DNA from: Cymbomonas tetramitiformis
Taxonomy: Eukaryota > Chlorophyta > Pyramimonadophyceae > Pyramimonadales > Pyramimonadaceae
Direction of reading: 5' to 3'
Assembly (NCBI GenBank): GCA_001247695.2
Contig: LGRX02035510.1
Coordinates: 1-64,000, forward strand
DNA length: 64,000 nt
In this document: piece after piece, positions 22,258 to 34,200 of the stretch
How the letters are laid out: every line of letters starts with the position of its first letter
Position numbering within the stretch: the stretch's first letter is position 1
Notes under the pieces: model-generated
What the model saw: only the letters and a program-made list of their open reading frames with translations
Database searches by the model: none
Told to the model about the DNA's origin: nothing
Program-made: the position numbers and the translations under genes

Positions 22258-25200
22258 ATGATTGCTACAGCAAATAGAATGACGCGGTCTCGCGTCCGTA
22301 GATTAGAAACGATTTTTGATGATGTGGGTGCGCAGCACACTGCGACACCACACACGCCGCGGCTGCCAGCTCCGACCACCGCAGCTGCGAGGGAAATTCT
22401 TGAGAAGTGTCAGCAGTTGGCTCGGGAAAATTTCGACAGGAGAGTTGCTAAAACCGTTGCCACTAAGATTCTTGGAGACAAGTCTGAGCGCTTCGCTGGG
22501 ACCGAGACAGATGCAGTCGACGTTTTTTCACAGGTCATGCATGAGCTACGCACGCAGTTTCTGCTGCAGTCACAGGCATTTGCTCCCCTGTTTGACTTGA
22601 CCGACATGGCTGTTGAGGCTAGGCATGAGGCCAATGAGTTGCTGCTCTCGGCTCTGACGTTTCTGGCTCGCCCTGGATCGCCTGCTCGTGACTGGCTTGA
22701 GGCCTCTGGGTCTGACGTTCCTGGAGATGGCAAGCGCGCTGCCCTTGAGGTGGTGCGCATGCTCCAGGAACGCTCAGAACCCTTTGACTCTTTTGAGTCG
22801 TTGCTGGCGGTTCGCATCCCCAACAGCGAAGATCCTGACCGTGGCATCCGTGAGTTCAATGGCCTGTTGCGGGACGTTCAGCGTTCCCACAACTTGCCAG
22901 AGGACGCGGTGAAGCGGCAGTTTCTCAAGGCTCTCGGCAATTCGGCTTCATACCGTGACTTGGCTAATTCCTTGGCTCGAGCTGACCAGCGGCAGGGCGT
23001 GTCTCTTTTGACTATTCAGGCTCGTGTGCGGGAGCAGTTCCGCCACGGCCTGAAGGTCTCTGGCACCCCTATTTCGGCTCTGTCATTCGGCGATGGCGCG
23101 TCTGACCTAGCTGCGGCGTTGTCCAGTCTGCAGAAGCAGCTGGAGCGCATGCAGCAGGACATTCGTGACCTGAAGCGGCAGAAGCGGGAAGGGGCACCGC
23201 CTGCGGGCAAGCACCTTACCCGCTCTGCTGCTAAGCATCATCGTGCTGGTGTTAAGCCAATTGGCACCGCTCCTCCTGTCTCGTTTGACAAGAAGAGTGG
23301 TGCCTTCGTGCCCCACTGCAGAAATGCGGAGTGTGCACAAAGTGGTTTGAAGCACTGGCATGCTGAATGCCCCAACGGCGGTCCTCACTCTCCCCACTAC
23401 TGTGGTGCAGTTGAGGACTATGAGACTGACTGCCTGGCTGTTCGTTTCCAGCGTTTCTATGACGCTGGGGATGAACATGCCTTCGAGTCGCTGTGCGCGA
23501 TGGAGGGTCGCCCAGAGGTGTGCGAGCTGTCGGCGCAATCTTTTGTGACGGCTGAGCCCACATCTCTGCGGCACTTTCAGGATGCGGCGGCTTCCGCTCA
23601 GGATGCGGCAGCTGACGAGGACGGCATGGCTCAGTTTGGTCTGGCCACATTCCACTTGGGTGCACAGGGCTCGATTCCGCCACCGCCTGCGGTTCGGCAT
23701 CCCTCTGCACTCGTGGCTGGTGGTGTGCCTGCGGCTCATGACCCGCCAGTGGTTATCCCTGGCTCTCTCGGCTTGCCTGGCTCTGTCCCGTCACTCCAGC
23801 TTGGCGACTCTGCACCGGCTCCGCTATTTGCTGGCATGAGGATTGAGACTTCTGACATTGGCTCTGAGGTCTCTGACAATGACCAAGGCTCTGACAATGA
23901 CTCTGACGGCGGGCAGCAAGTGGCTTTTGGCTCCTTCGGCACTCTTGAGCATGACTCTGACAGGGGAGCATCGCCAGCAGCAGCTCCGGTGTACCGTCCG
24001 CGGGCTCCGCCGGGTTTTCTCCGATGTGCTTTGATGTCTTCGGTGCTTTGTTGTTCTCTGCTAGTCAGCGCTACGGCATCTCTGGTTGCCGTGTGCGGTG
24101 GTGACAGGGGCCTGGTTGAGCCCGGAGCCGCCGTCCGTCGGTTTGCTGGAGATTTCTCTGCCTCGATTCCACCACTTGGTACTGCAGGCATCCGTGATTG
24201 GCCGTCAGATGATGGAGTTCTTCTGTCTTCTTCTTCAATGCTCAAACCGCCGTGGGATTCTGCTTATTTGAGTTCTTCGGTGGTTTTGGAATCTTTGCAG
24301 TCTTCGGTTACTTTACATTCTGCTGTGGATCCACCTTGCCCGCTTGGGTCTGATGGTGTGTCACAAACCACGGCTTATCGTGTACCTCAGCCGGGTTGTG
24401 ACACTTGCTGTAGCAGTCTCTGTGACGAACGTATGACACGCGCAGTACGATACGCGCGAGGAGTTATGACAGTGACGAGATACGGAAATACGGATGGGTG
24501 TTACACTTGTTTGGAGATAGCGAGAATATGTAGGGCGGCGTAGCAGGGTGAGCCAGACGCTCATTTTTGTTTTGCCTTCGTAACAGTGATTCCGAAAATA
24601 GCCAGGACTCGCTTAAGACCGCGAAAACAGCAGTGTTATGAGATAATTTGTAAGATACAGTATTCTTCTGCTTGTAAAGACATACATTTGTGGACTTGTC
24701 CTTGTGCGATAGCGTCAGAACTGTAATTAACAGTCTTTTTCAAAACAAAAATGTGCCATATTACAGACATGTCGTCTGTAATGCTGAGAGTTCAACAGCA
24801 GTCCTGAAGAACGAGACCTCTGAATGGTGATGCCAGGGACGGATTTATCCGTACTGGTAAGCCTTGGAAGAGGTTGAGTGAAGCAGGCTGTTGCGACACT
24901 CGAAGTTCACCAGTCTTGCAAAGTACAGCGACAGCGATCACAGCAGAACCGGTTGCTAATTTTGCAACATGATTGCAGCGTTGAGAATTATGTACTGGGC
25001 TATTTCGGGAAGTGACATCCTGATGGAGCAAAGCACCAGACGGTAAAGCCAGGGACGGATTCATCCGTACTGGTACGCCTGAAGGCGTGGAGCGAAACAG
25101 GACTGTCAGTGGACACCATCACGACAGCATTCTTTGTAGCCACTTGACCCATGCTGGCGTTCTGCTGACTTACTGCGTGGACCAGAGACACTGAGGGCAG

Positions 25201-28200
25201 AGGCAACCTTGCTGGACATCTGGAAGAGCCAGTATAAGACAGGGTCACAGATGAAACCTTGCTCACCAGTCATGGACGAGATTATCCTGGCAGTGATTGC
25301 TACTTAGAGCAAAGCACTGAAAGGTGAGGCCAGGGACGGATTCATCCGTACTGGTAAGCTGGGAAGTGTGGAGTGAAAAGAGCCTTCACACCAGTATCTC
25401 TTCTCCACCGGGAAGGTAGCAACGGAATCCAAGACTGACCGTCAGGAGCAGCAAAGGGCAGAGAGGCGTGCCCAGAGAGCGATACGAGTGAGCCAGCACT
25501 TCACAGAGCTGGAAGGAGAGGAAGGGGCTGCCAGTGGCCAGCCTGAGGCCCAAGCACTAGTACAGCCTGAGGCACAAGCACCAGTACAACTGCAAGCCCA
25601 GGCCCAGGAGCCGTTAGTAATCTTTGAGGAAGACATGGAGTACACTGACTCCGCGCGCGTCAACCTTGGTACGCTGCCCAACTACACGGGCACCAAGGAA
25701 GAAGATCGGCCCAAGTTCCTGAGGGAGTTCGCCGACATGTGCGAGAATTTCGTACGGCAGCACAACGCCAACGTCAGGAGGAGGCTCAGGTCCGGGGCTG
25801 GCACTCTCACCGAAGCACAGATGAAGACCCTGAGAGAGACTCCCCCTGACTTTGAGTATCTGTGGGACATCGTCCCTGCGTGTCTGGCTGGAGAGAACTC
25901 ACAAGCTCTCAGCTGGTGGCGCGAGAACTATGAAAAAGGGGGGGTAGTGGCCTCCAACATGGACCGGGTCCTCAAGGACACTAGCGAGCATGGCCCACTC
26001 GAGGGTACCATTCCGTGTGCTAGGCCCCCTTTCAATGAGATGAACACTGGCACCACGTGGGTGATAGCGAGGCCGGTGACGAACCAAGACACCCAAGGGG
26101 AGGTTTCCGACGAATATCTGACTGATGGAACCTCCCTGAAAGGCTTGACGGGACGTGATGGCACCCGTGATACCCAGTACTTCTACGCGCTCAGGGGCTT
26201 CATCGCTGCCCTTGACAAGAAGTTCATGATGAAAGGGACTCAAGAGAAAGTGGATCTGTTGACACAGAAGCCACAGGAGGTGGGGCAGGATGGGCTGACC
26301 TACATGAAGATGTGCCAACGCAGGGAAATGCAGCTCAACACTGGGAAGGTGTTGAGCGATGAAGAGCTGCGTACCTTCATCGAGGACTGCGTGGACAACC
26401 TGCGCATCAAGGTCTTCCAGACGCGGGTGAAGGAGCAACTGAGGGCACAGTTCCCGCCACCCAATCGGGTGACCTGGAAGGACCTGGAGGCCATCGTCGA
26501 GGTTCAAGACAAGCTCAAGGGCGATGCAGAGTCTTGGATCCTCACCTTCCTCCAGGAGATCACCAGACGGTGTGGCTGCCAGTACTCCACCTGGGAGGCG
26601 CGACAGCATGGCCTTGACCTCAAGGCCATAAAGAACTCGATCAAGAAGATTGAGTCCTCTGAGGTGGTGCAGTCAGGCGAACCGGAGAACAGCAAGAAGG
26701 CAGATACACCACCTTCTAAGAAGATGAAGAAGGAGGTGAATGTGGCCGAAAGAGCTAAGAAGGCCTCCTACAACAAGACGCCACCGCCAGCAGAGGGCGT
26801 GCGTACGAACGACAAGCCCAAGTGCTTGCGCTGCTTTGGAGGGGGCTGGCATGAGTCCGATCCCGAGCAGTGCAGGAGTGGTTATAAACACGTCAAGATG
26901 CCTGCTGGATTCCACGAGAGCAGGCTTGGTTCCAGCAAGTGGTGGGACGCGGAGAACGCCGCTCTGCGCATGTACAATCTGAAGAACCGCTTCAAGAACT
27001 CTGACTGGGGCATCCTGGTGACGGACTGGCAGCAGCTGTCCAACGACGAGAAAGACAAGTACAGAGCCAAACAGGCACCGGAGGACAAGCAGAAGAGCGC
27101 CACTGGCAATCCTGAGGCGTTGAAGGCAGAGTACCAGGGCATGGTGGCTGCTAGGAAGACTGCCAGTCGTGCGGGCAGTGTGAAGTCGCAGGTGCTGTCC
27201 GAGGATGAGGGCTCCGACGAGGAACCAGTCGCAGCGCACGTCGCGGAGAGGGAGACCCACACCGTCGATGCACGCGCGCACCACCATGGCAGCGCAGGGG
27301 TAGGAGTGTCGTCTGGCCCTCCAACCGAGTTACTCTCAGCTATGGCCGAGGAGATGGGCGAAGAGGAGCTCTCGAGCGCCCTCAACACCTTGGGTCTGGG
27401 GGCACTCCCCGAGACGCTGTGCAAGAGTGCGGAGTCTGAACTCACGGCGGCTCCAGCAGTAGCCCTGGGAAGTACCCAGCGCATGAGGGGCTTCCCAGTG
27501 AAGACACCCGAGGAGTACGAGGCAGACGCACAGGTGCCCATGGCGCCTGCGGCGGACGAGATGCAGAGGAAGGTGCAGCTCATGGCCTCCGTGATCAAGA
27601 GTCTGGGAGCAGCTTTCCGTAAGCTAGCTGCTGGACTCGTAGCAGAAGGTCGCATAACAGCTCCAAGGGGTGTGGAGACCTTGGTGGAACTGGCTGAGAA
27701 CAACCAGCTCCCCGTGCCGACAGCCTCAGCAGCAGACTGCCAGGACATCAGCGATGAGGATGACGACTGCCCGGGCATGGAGTCGGGCGACGACAGCGAC
27801 GATGATGACGATTGCCCGGGCATGGAGTCGGGCGACGACAGTGACGAAGAAGAGGTTCCTCTGGACGAGATGCCGGAGGACATGGTGGAGCAGCCCAGGA
27901 AGGGGAGGACGACGGTGCATGTAACCGCTGCAGCGGCCACCGTCCAGGAGAGCTACGGGGTGAGAGACTTCAGCGAGAGGGGCGAGCTGCACGCAGGGAC
28001 CATGGAGGCCAAGGCGTACGAGCTATTGAAGAAGAAGATGCTCAGTGGCCTGACAGAGGAACAGCTCACTGCCATGGCACAGGTCCAGCCTGTATGCAAG
28101 CTCCTGAACGAGTCTTTGGCACAAGGAATGGCGCTGATGGCCTCGGGAGGCCTGCTCATGTTGTACAAAGCGCTTCTTCTGGACACGGGAGCCAACTGCA

Positions 28201-31200
28201 ACATTATTCCCATCAGGACAGCCAACAAGTTGGGCTTGACCATCTTTGATGCGGAGACAGGGGCCAGGGTGGCTAGATGTGATGGCAGCCCCGCAGAATT
28301 CACCAAGTACTGCTACGTGGATGTGGTCCTCGCCGCGGGCACGCCGTACATGACCCTGCATCGGCTCCATGCCTTCGTCACTTACACCAACGACACTACG
28401 TGGGACTTCTTGGTGGGCACGGGACCCCTGAAGAACGCCCTCAAGCTGACCATCGACCTCTACAGAGGCATCGCCACTTCTGAGGCCGCGGTGTCACTGG
28501 GCATGAAGGAGAAGGTTACGCTGCCGTTGATCGAGTTGACGCCGCCCGTTGATGCAAGGAGCAAGCGGAACGAAGACCCGAGAGTGTGCCTGGCGACTGA
28601 GATCTTCGACGTCGATGCCACGGCAGCGCGCATTCTTGCCCCCGCTTTTGAGGATTGCGCGCTACCACCACGTGAAGCGGTGTCCCTGGACACAAGGGGA
28701 GAAGACCGTCTGGCCCTCGCAGGGGAGAGGTGTGCGCCTGCACCTTGTGCATTCTCGCGAAACCACCCCGAGCTAATGGACAGCCTGGCGTCATGGCTAG
28801 AGGAGATGAGGCTGAGAAGGTTCAACTCGGAGGAGAGGGAGAGGCTCGAGGCGCGCTGCCAGTCTATGGTGGAGGCGGGCTTCTTGAGACCCAGCTCAAT
28901 GATACAAGGCGAGCTCACTGGGCGAGTCAGCTCACACACCGAAAGCTCAACGTACGAACCTCCGGCGCCTGGCACGTCCTTGACAGACCAGATGTTGGGC
29001 ATGCTACAAGCATCATCACGCAGCCAACGGGAAGCCAATGTGGCGACCAGAGGTGAGTGGTCCAGTGCTGAAGAGCCAGATGCGAGGGGGTCCGTCACGC
29101 CAGCCGGCCTGGCTACGACTCAGTCAGACCCTCGTTATCCAGACCTCACGCTGGAGCAAGAGGCCGCGAGCGAAGCTGACTTCAAGCTGGCCAGCGTACA
29201 GCCATGGGTGGGCATGGCAGTGAACCCGTGGGATTACCAAGACAAGGAGAGCAGCTGGTCTCAGCAGCGCTTGTACATCGACCGCACGGGCTATGCTCGT
29301 CTGTGCACACTCTGCGAAGAGGGCGATGGAGGTGGTGTGGACGCAGGATTTGTGCGGGTCAAGTTCTCGCGTTGTGGAGAATACAAGACCATCTTGGAGA
29401 CGGAGCTACTGTGGCCCGACTTTACGTTGGTGGACCAGAAGGTTGACAAGGAGACGAAGATACCCTCAGAGACCTGGACCACAAGGGCGAGCGGCAGGAA
29501 GGACAACGACCAGGTCCCACTCCCTGACTGTGGTGCCCATCGGGAGGCTGGAAGGTACACGATGGCGAGTGTTCAGGAGATCCTCAACACCCATCAGACT
29601 TACCCAGGGGTCGTGACGGGCAAGCTCATGTGGGACAAGGTGGCGCGCCAGTTCTGTGTGCTCAGCGAGCACACTCGCGCCCAATGGGATCTCATGGAGC
29701 GCATGGTACGTCACACCATGGAAGGTGCCGCCAACATGACCCCCATGGGTAAGATGACTGGCGAGTTCCAGCTGCCTTTTTACTACGAGAAGGACCAGCG
29801 CTGGCAGTACCAGCATCTAAAGTACGTACAGCGAGTGGACATCGCTGACCTTCGGGCTCGTCTGAAGGTGAGGTACGGCATGGAGGTGGCTGGTGTGGAG
29901 GACGAGAGTGTGAAGGTGACCCCGCAGCTCACGCTGTCAGACGCAGCGGACAAGATGGGGAAGTTCTACCCGGTGACAGATGGGGAAGGAGGCAGTGGCG
30001 AGGTGTTCAGCACGAACGCCGCCGCCGTGGAGTACCTACACCTGGGGGACAACGCGAGAGTGATGCTCGGTGCATGCAAGACAGAGGAGCAAGCACATGA
30101 CGCGCTGGACACTTATGGGGCCAGAAGAAACCCTCCAGTACGCACGTCCAAGACTCTCAGGACGCCGAGGACGGTCAGGGGGGATGAGGCAGGGCCATCT
30201 GGCTCCGCACCGCCACCATCCTCAGCCACGCTTCGTTTAAGACATCAAACCTGGCCCAATGGCGTCTTCGACCCTGCCATGTTAGAGTACCACGCTTCAG
30301 TGTTCCAGGGCACCTACGAGCCAGAGTCGCCCACTCGCAGCGAGAACACAGCTGGGGAAGCCGACTGGCTGGATCTGGGAGGGATCTCAGAGTTCACGGC
30401 GCTGCATGGACAGACGGTCTTCCTCATCCAGTACCGTTGTTTCATGGGCGAGATCGAGTTCCAACTTGGGAAGCCCTTCGCGCAGCGAGGAAAGGGGGTG
30501 CACACGCAGCGACTCAGCAGCCAGACCCTGCACCAGTACTCCTCCTCCGCAGGAGTGGGACAAAGGGGAGAGTTTCTGCCTCTGGGTGGGCAGTCGAAAG
30601 GCTGCACGGGAGGACTCCTCGGCACCTTACAGAAACACATGGAGCATCTTGTTGATCGTACTCAACTCTTGGAGATAGCCAGAAGCCATTTGAGCGATGG
30701 CCCGCGGCAGGGCACCCTACGGGTGTTCAAGACCCGTGCCAACGCCCGGTCCAAGGCCGTATACTACCTCTTCGAGGACAATCGCTACTACCGTGAGCGA
30801 GGACCCAGTGACATGGCGTTCACCTTGGAGTACCTCTCCTCAGGAACGCGCAAGTTCGACTGCTGTAGCTGGGAGACCTGGAGAAAGGTGGCAGTGATGC
30901 ACCGAGAACCATTGTCTGCGTTCACATCCTCGGTGGGCCCGGCATTGCTGGCTGAGGCACGTCGGGCAGAGGTGCAGGTGCGTCTTCGAAACGACTTCAT
31001 GAGGTGCCTGGACCCAATCGAGGGAGAGGATGCAGGAAGTGAGGAGGGAGATGGCAGCATCTCGGGATACTCTTCCGACCTCGCGGCTGCTGAGGGTGTG
31101 AGCACTCACACGTGTCGCACCAGAACACCATCGCCGCAGACAGAGGATGAAGACAGCGTGGAGGTCATCAGTGAAAGACTTGTTGGACTGTCTGCCAGTT

Positions 31201-34200
31201 TGGCACAAGGGCAAGCCGAGGTCGCAGCAAACAACCTCACCATGGCGGCTCTCTCGGAATCGATACGGGCACGTCAGGAGATCATCAGGTCGTCGGAGGA
31301 GATCATCAGAGAATATGAAGAACGACCTCGTGCTGCCCGCGCGACTGCGAGGATGAGCACGCTTGGGCCAGACTGCCCTGGGCTTGATGGTCGTGATGGC
31401 GCGCGAGCCGCGCCCACGCAGGCACTCTGCTCTGGCCGAGCTCTCGGCGGGACGCAGACCAGGGGCTTGGAGTGCAACATGGCACAGAGACCTGAGCACC
31501 AGTCAATCCACGACATTCTGAGATCCCCGGCACATTCCGTCTGCACGCAGCAGACTGAAGCCGTGCCTCCAGCTGCACAAGAGCTGGACTCCGTTTCGTA
31601 CGTGCCATCAACCCCGAGCTCTACAGCGCCCAGCAGTCCGGAGCGTTCCAGTGGCCTCGTTGCGCATGTCGACACTCGACCTTCAGGCCATCCTGCGGCG
31701 CGCCCACAGAGTCCAACTGAGGGTGCCGTGCAGCAGCGTTCGCCACGAGCTGGTCAGCGCAGGAGGAGATCACCGAGCCCCAGGGAAGGCGCTCATCGTC
31801 AGGATGCGGCTCGCGGTCGACGTGCCGGCAATGGCGCGTCGCGTGCTCCCCAGAGACGCCAAAGTTATGATGAAATCTGGGAGGAGAGGAGAAGGGAGAG
31901 CGCACTGGGGCCTTTTCAAGGGGGCACCGGGCCGGCTGCAGCCCGGCGTGCCCGTCACTGAGAAGCAGCCCCGGCGAAAAGCCGGGCACGCAGCCCGCCA
32001 ATGATAGGCGGGCGAAGCGCACTCAGGTGTGCTTCCTGCTCGTGGGGGTGTTCGTGCGCTTGCATTGGCCGCAGCTGCCTCATTTTGCAGTAATGGCAGT
32101 ATGGATGGCTATGGAGGTATTCAGATTTCTTGGTGGGGTCGTCGCCTGCTGGGCATTCCACACTGAAGTGCCCCGCAGAGCCATGGCACGCGCATTGTGG
32201 GCCATGCGCGCAGCACCACTCGAGCCATGGGCACATCAACAGGCGCCTCTGCGAGTGCTGTTGGAGCTGGCTAGGCACCTACTGCTGTTGACCAAGGGGG
32301 CCCTTGAGGTAGCTGGGCTCCACCATGCCAGGCGTGGGCTGTGGTACGTGCCATTGCTACGGTTCTGTCTCGCCATGCTCGCCATGCACTTCACGCACAT
32401 GGTCGGCACTCTGGGGTGCGTCTTGACAGTTGGCGCCCACGTTGTCCACCATGGGTTGCCATGCTCCGGCTTGATTTACAATGGTGGCACATTCGCCACG
32501 CTGGAGACTCAGATAGGTCGCGCGCTGGCGGTCGCCCAGCGGATCTTGGCCGCAGGGCCGGCTACGCTGGCCGCTGTTCCTCGGCGCATGCAGAAGCCGC
32601 GCTTTGCCGCCCGACTGCAGCGCCTGCAGTTCACAGCCGCTTGCTACCGAGTGGCGCACTGTGTCTATGTGATATCAGTCTTGGCGCTGGTGGTCTACGT
32701 GTCTGCGGGAGGAGGCCTGGGCCGTATGCAAGGGGGGTGGAGGATGTTGACTTGCATACTGACCCTTCACCCTCCAGTTAAACCAGTGGGTACCAGCAGA
32801 ATTTTAAAACTTTTGCTGCTGCTAGCGGTGGCTGCTTGGGTGGCCGCTGTGGCCCCTAGGGGAGTTTCAGGGCGTGCTGACGATGGGATCGTGCTCGGGC
32901 TCGCCGACCAGATCTGCCAGGACCGCCTGGGAAGACCAGAGGTCTTCGCGCCAATGGGACACCGGATGGGAGGCTATGGTGGCAGAGCAAGACGAGGTGC
33001 TTCCGCACACGGTGCTGGACACGTTACAGCCAGGGGGCACGACCAGGGTCACCAAGGACGAGGCCGCGTGGCTGGACACCGAGCTCAATGCCACCTTTGG
33101 AGGACATCCCGAGTTCACCGAGGAGAATTGGGAGGAGATGCGCAACGTGGTAAGGAGGTGCAGCTACTGCTTCGCCAACAAGCCGCAGGACATCAAAGGC
33201 TACCATGGGGGCGCGGCACATGCGACCTTCGCCATCCCTTTCAAGGACGAGACTAAGGTAGCTTACCAACGACCGAGGAAATACAGCCCGGGAGAGCAGG
33301 AGATCATCGACCTGCACTGCAAGGAACTGCTGGAATATGGCTTCATCGAGCCGGCTTCGCAGCACTGCAGACACGCCAGCAACGTGGTGGTCGCGGGGAA
33401 GAAGGATCACGACACTGGACAGTGGACCTCGACGAGATTCTGCGTCGACCTCCGGTCTACGAACCGGTTGTCGCTGAAGGATAACACGTTACCACATCGT
33501 CCAGAAGAGCTCTACCAGCGCGTGGCCAAGGCCAAGTTCAAGACTACCCTGGACGCGACCAAGGCGTTCCACCAGATTCCCATGACCACTGAGGAGGACA
33601 GGGACAAGACAGCGTTCTGGTGGGGCAACCAGCTTTATCGCTACACATCCATGCCGTTTGGAGCAGCTGGAGCACCGCAGCCTTCATCAGGATCATGGAC
33701 TACGAGCTACGTCACCTGCAACACTGCACGGTGGCGTACGTCGATGACGTGTGCATATACTCAGACACCGCTGAGCAGCACATCAAGGATGTGGAAGCCG
33801 TGCTTCGCACTTTGGGGGATGCAGGGATACGTCTGCATTCGGGCAAGTCGACCTTCGGGTCAGCCACGGTGGACTTCTTGGGCTACCGCATCGGCTATAA
33901 CACCATTGGCGCGCAGGACATCAAGTGCAAGGCCATCCAAGAGCTGCCCAAGCCCGAGGATAAAACTGGAGTACGCTCCATCCTTGGACTCATGAACTAT
34001 TACAAAGGTCTGGTGGGGGAACCCATGGGACCCAACTACTCAGAGATGGCACGACCATTGAACGACTTGCTCAGAAAGGAAGTGTTGGATGTCAAGGAAG
34101 CTTGGGGGAAGGATCAGGACCAGGCATTGCAAGCATTGAAGGACGCCCTATGTTCGGGGAGATGTTTGAAGCCCATTGATTACAGCAAGCCCATCTTCCT

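Noticed and set aside
31900..32030. Programmed -1 frameshift at the Gag-Pro stop
   Set aside because: GC-rich hairpins are present, but no X-XXY-YYZ heptamer is in the zero frame, so only possible recoding is noted.
32027..33256. An envelope gene in the gypsy-like element
   Set aside because: Located before RT, with no signal peptide, cleavage site or fusion-like pattern; the end of the frame overlaps RT in a different register.
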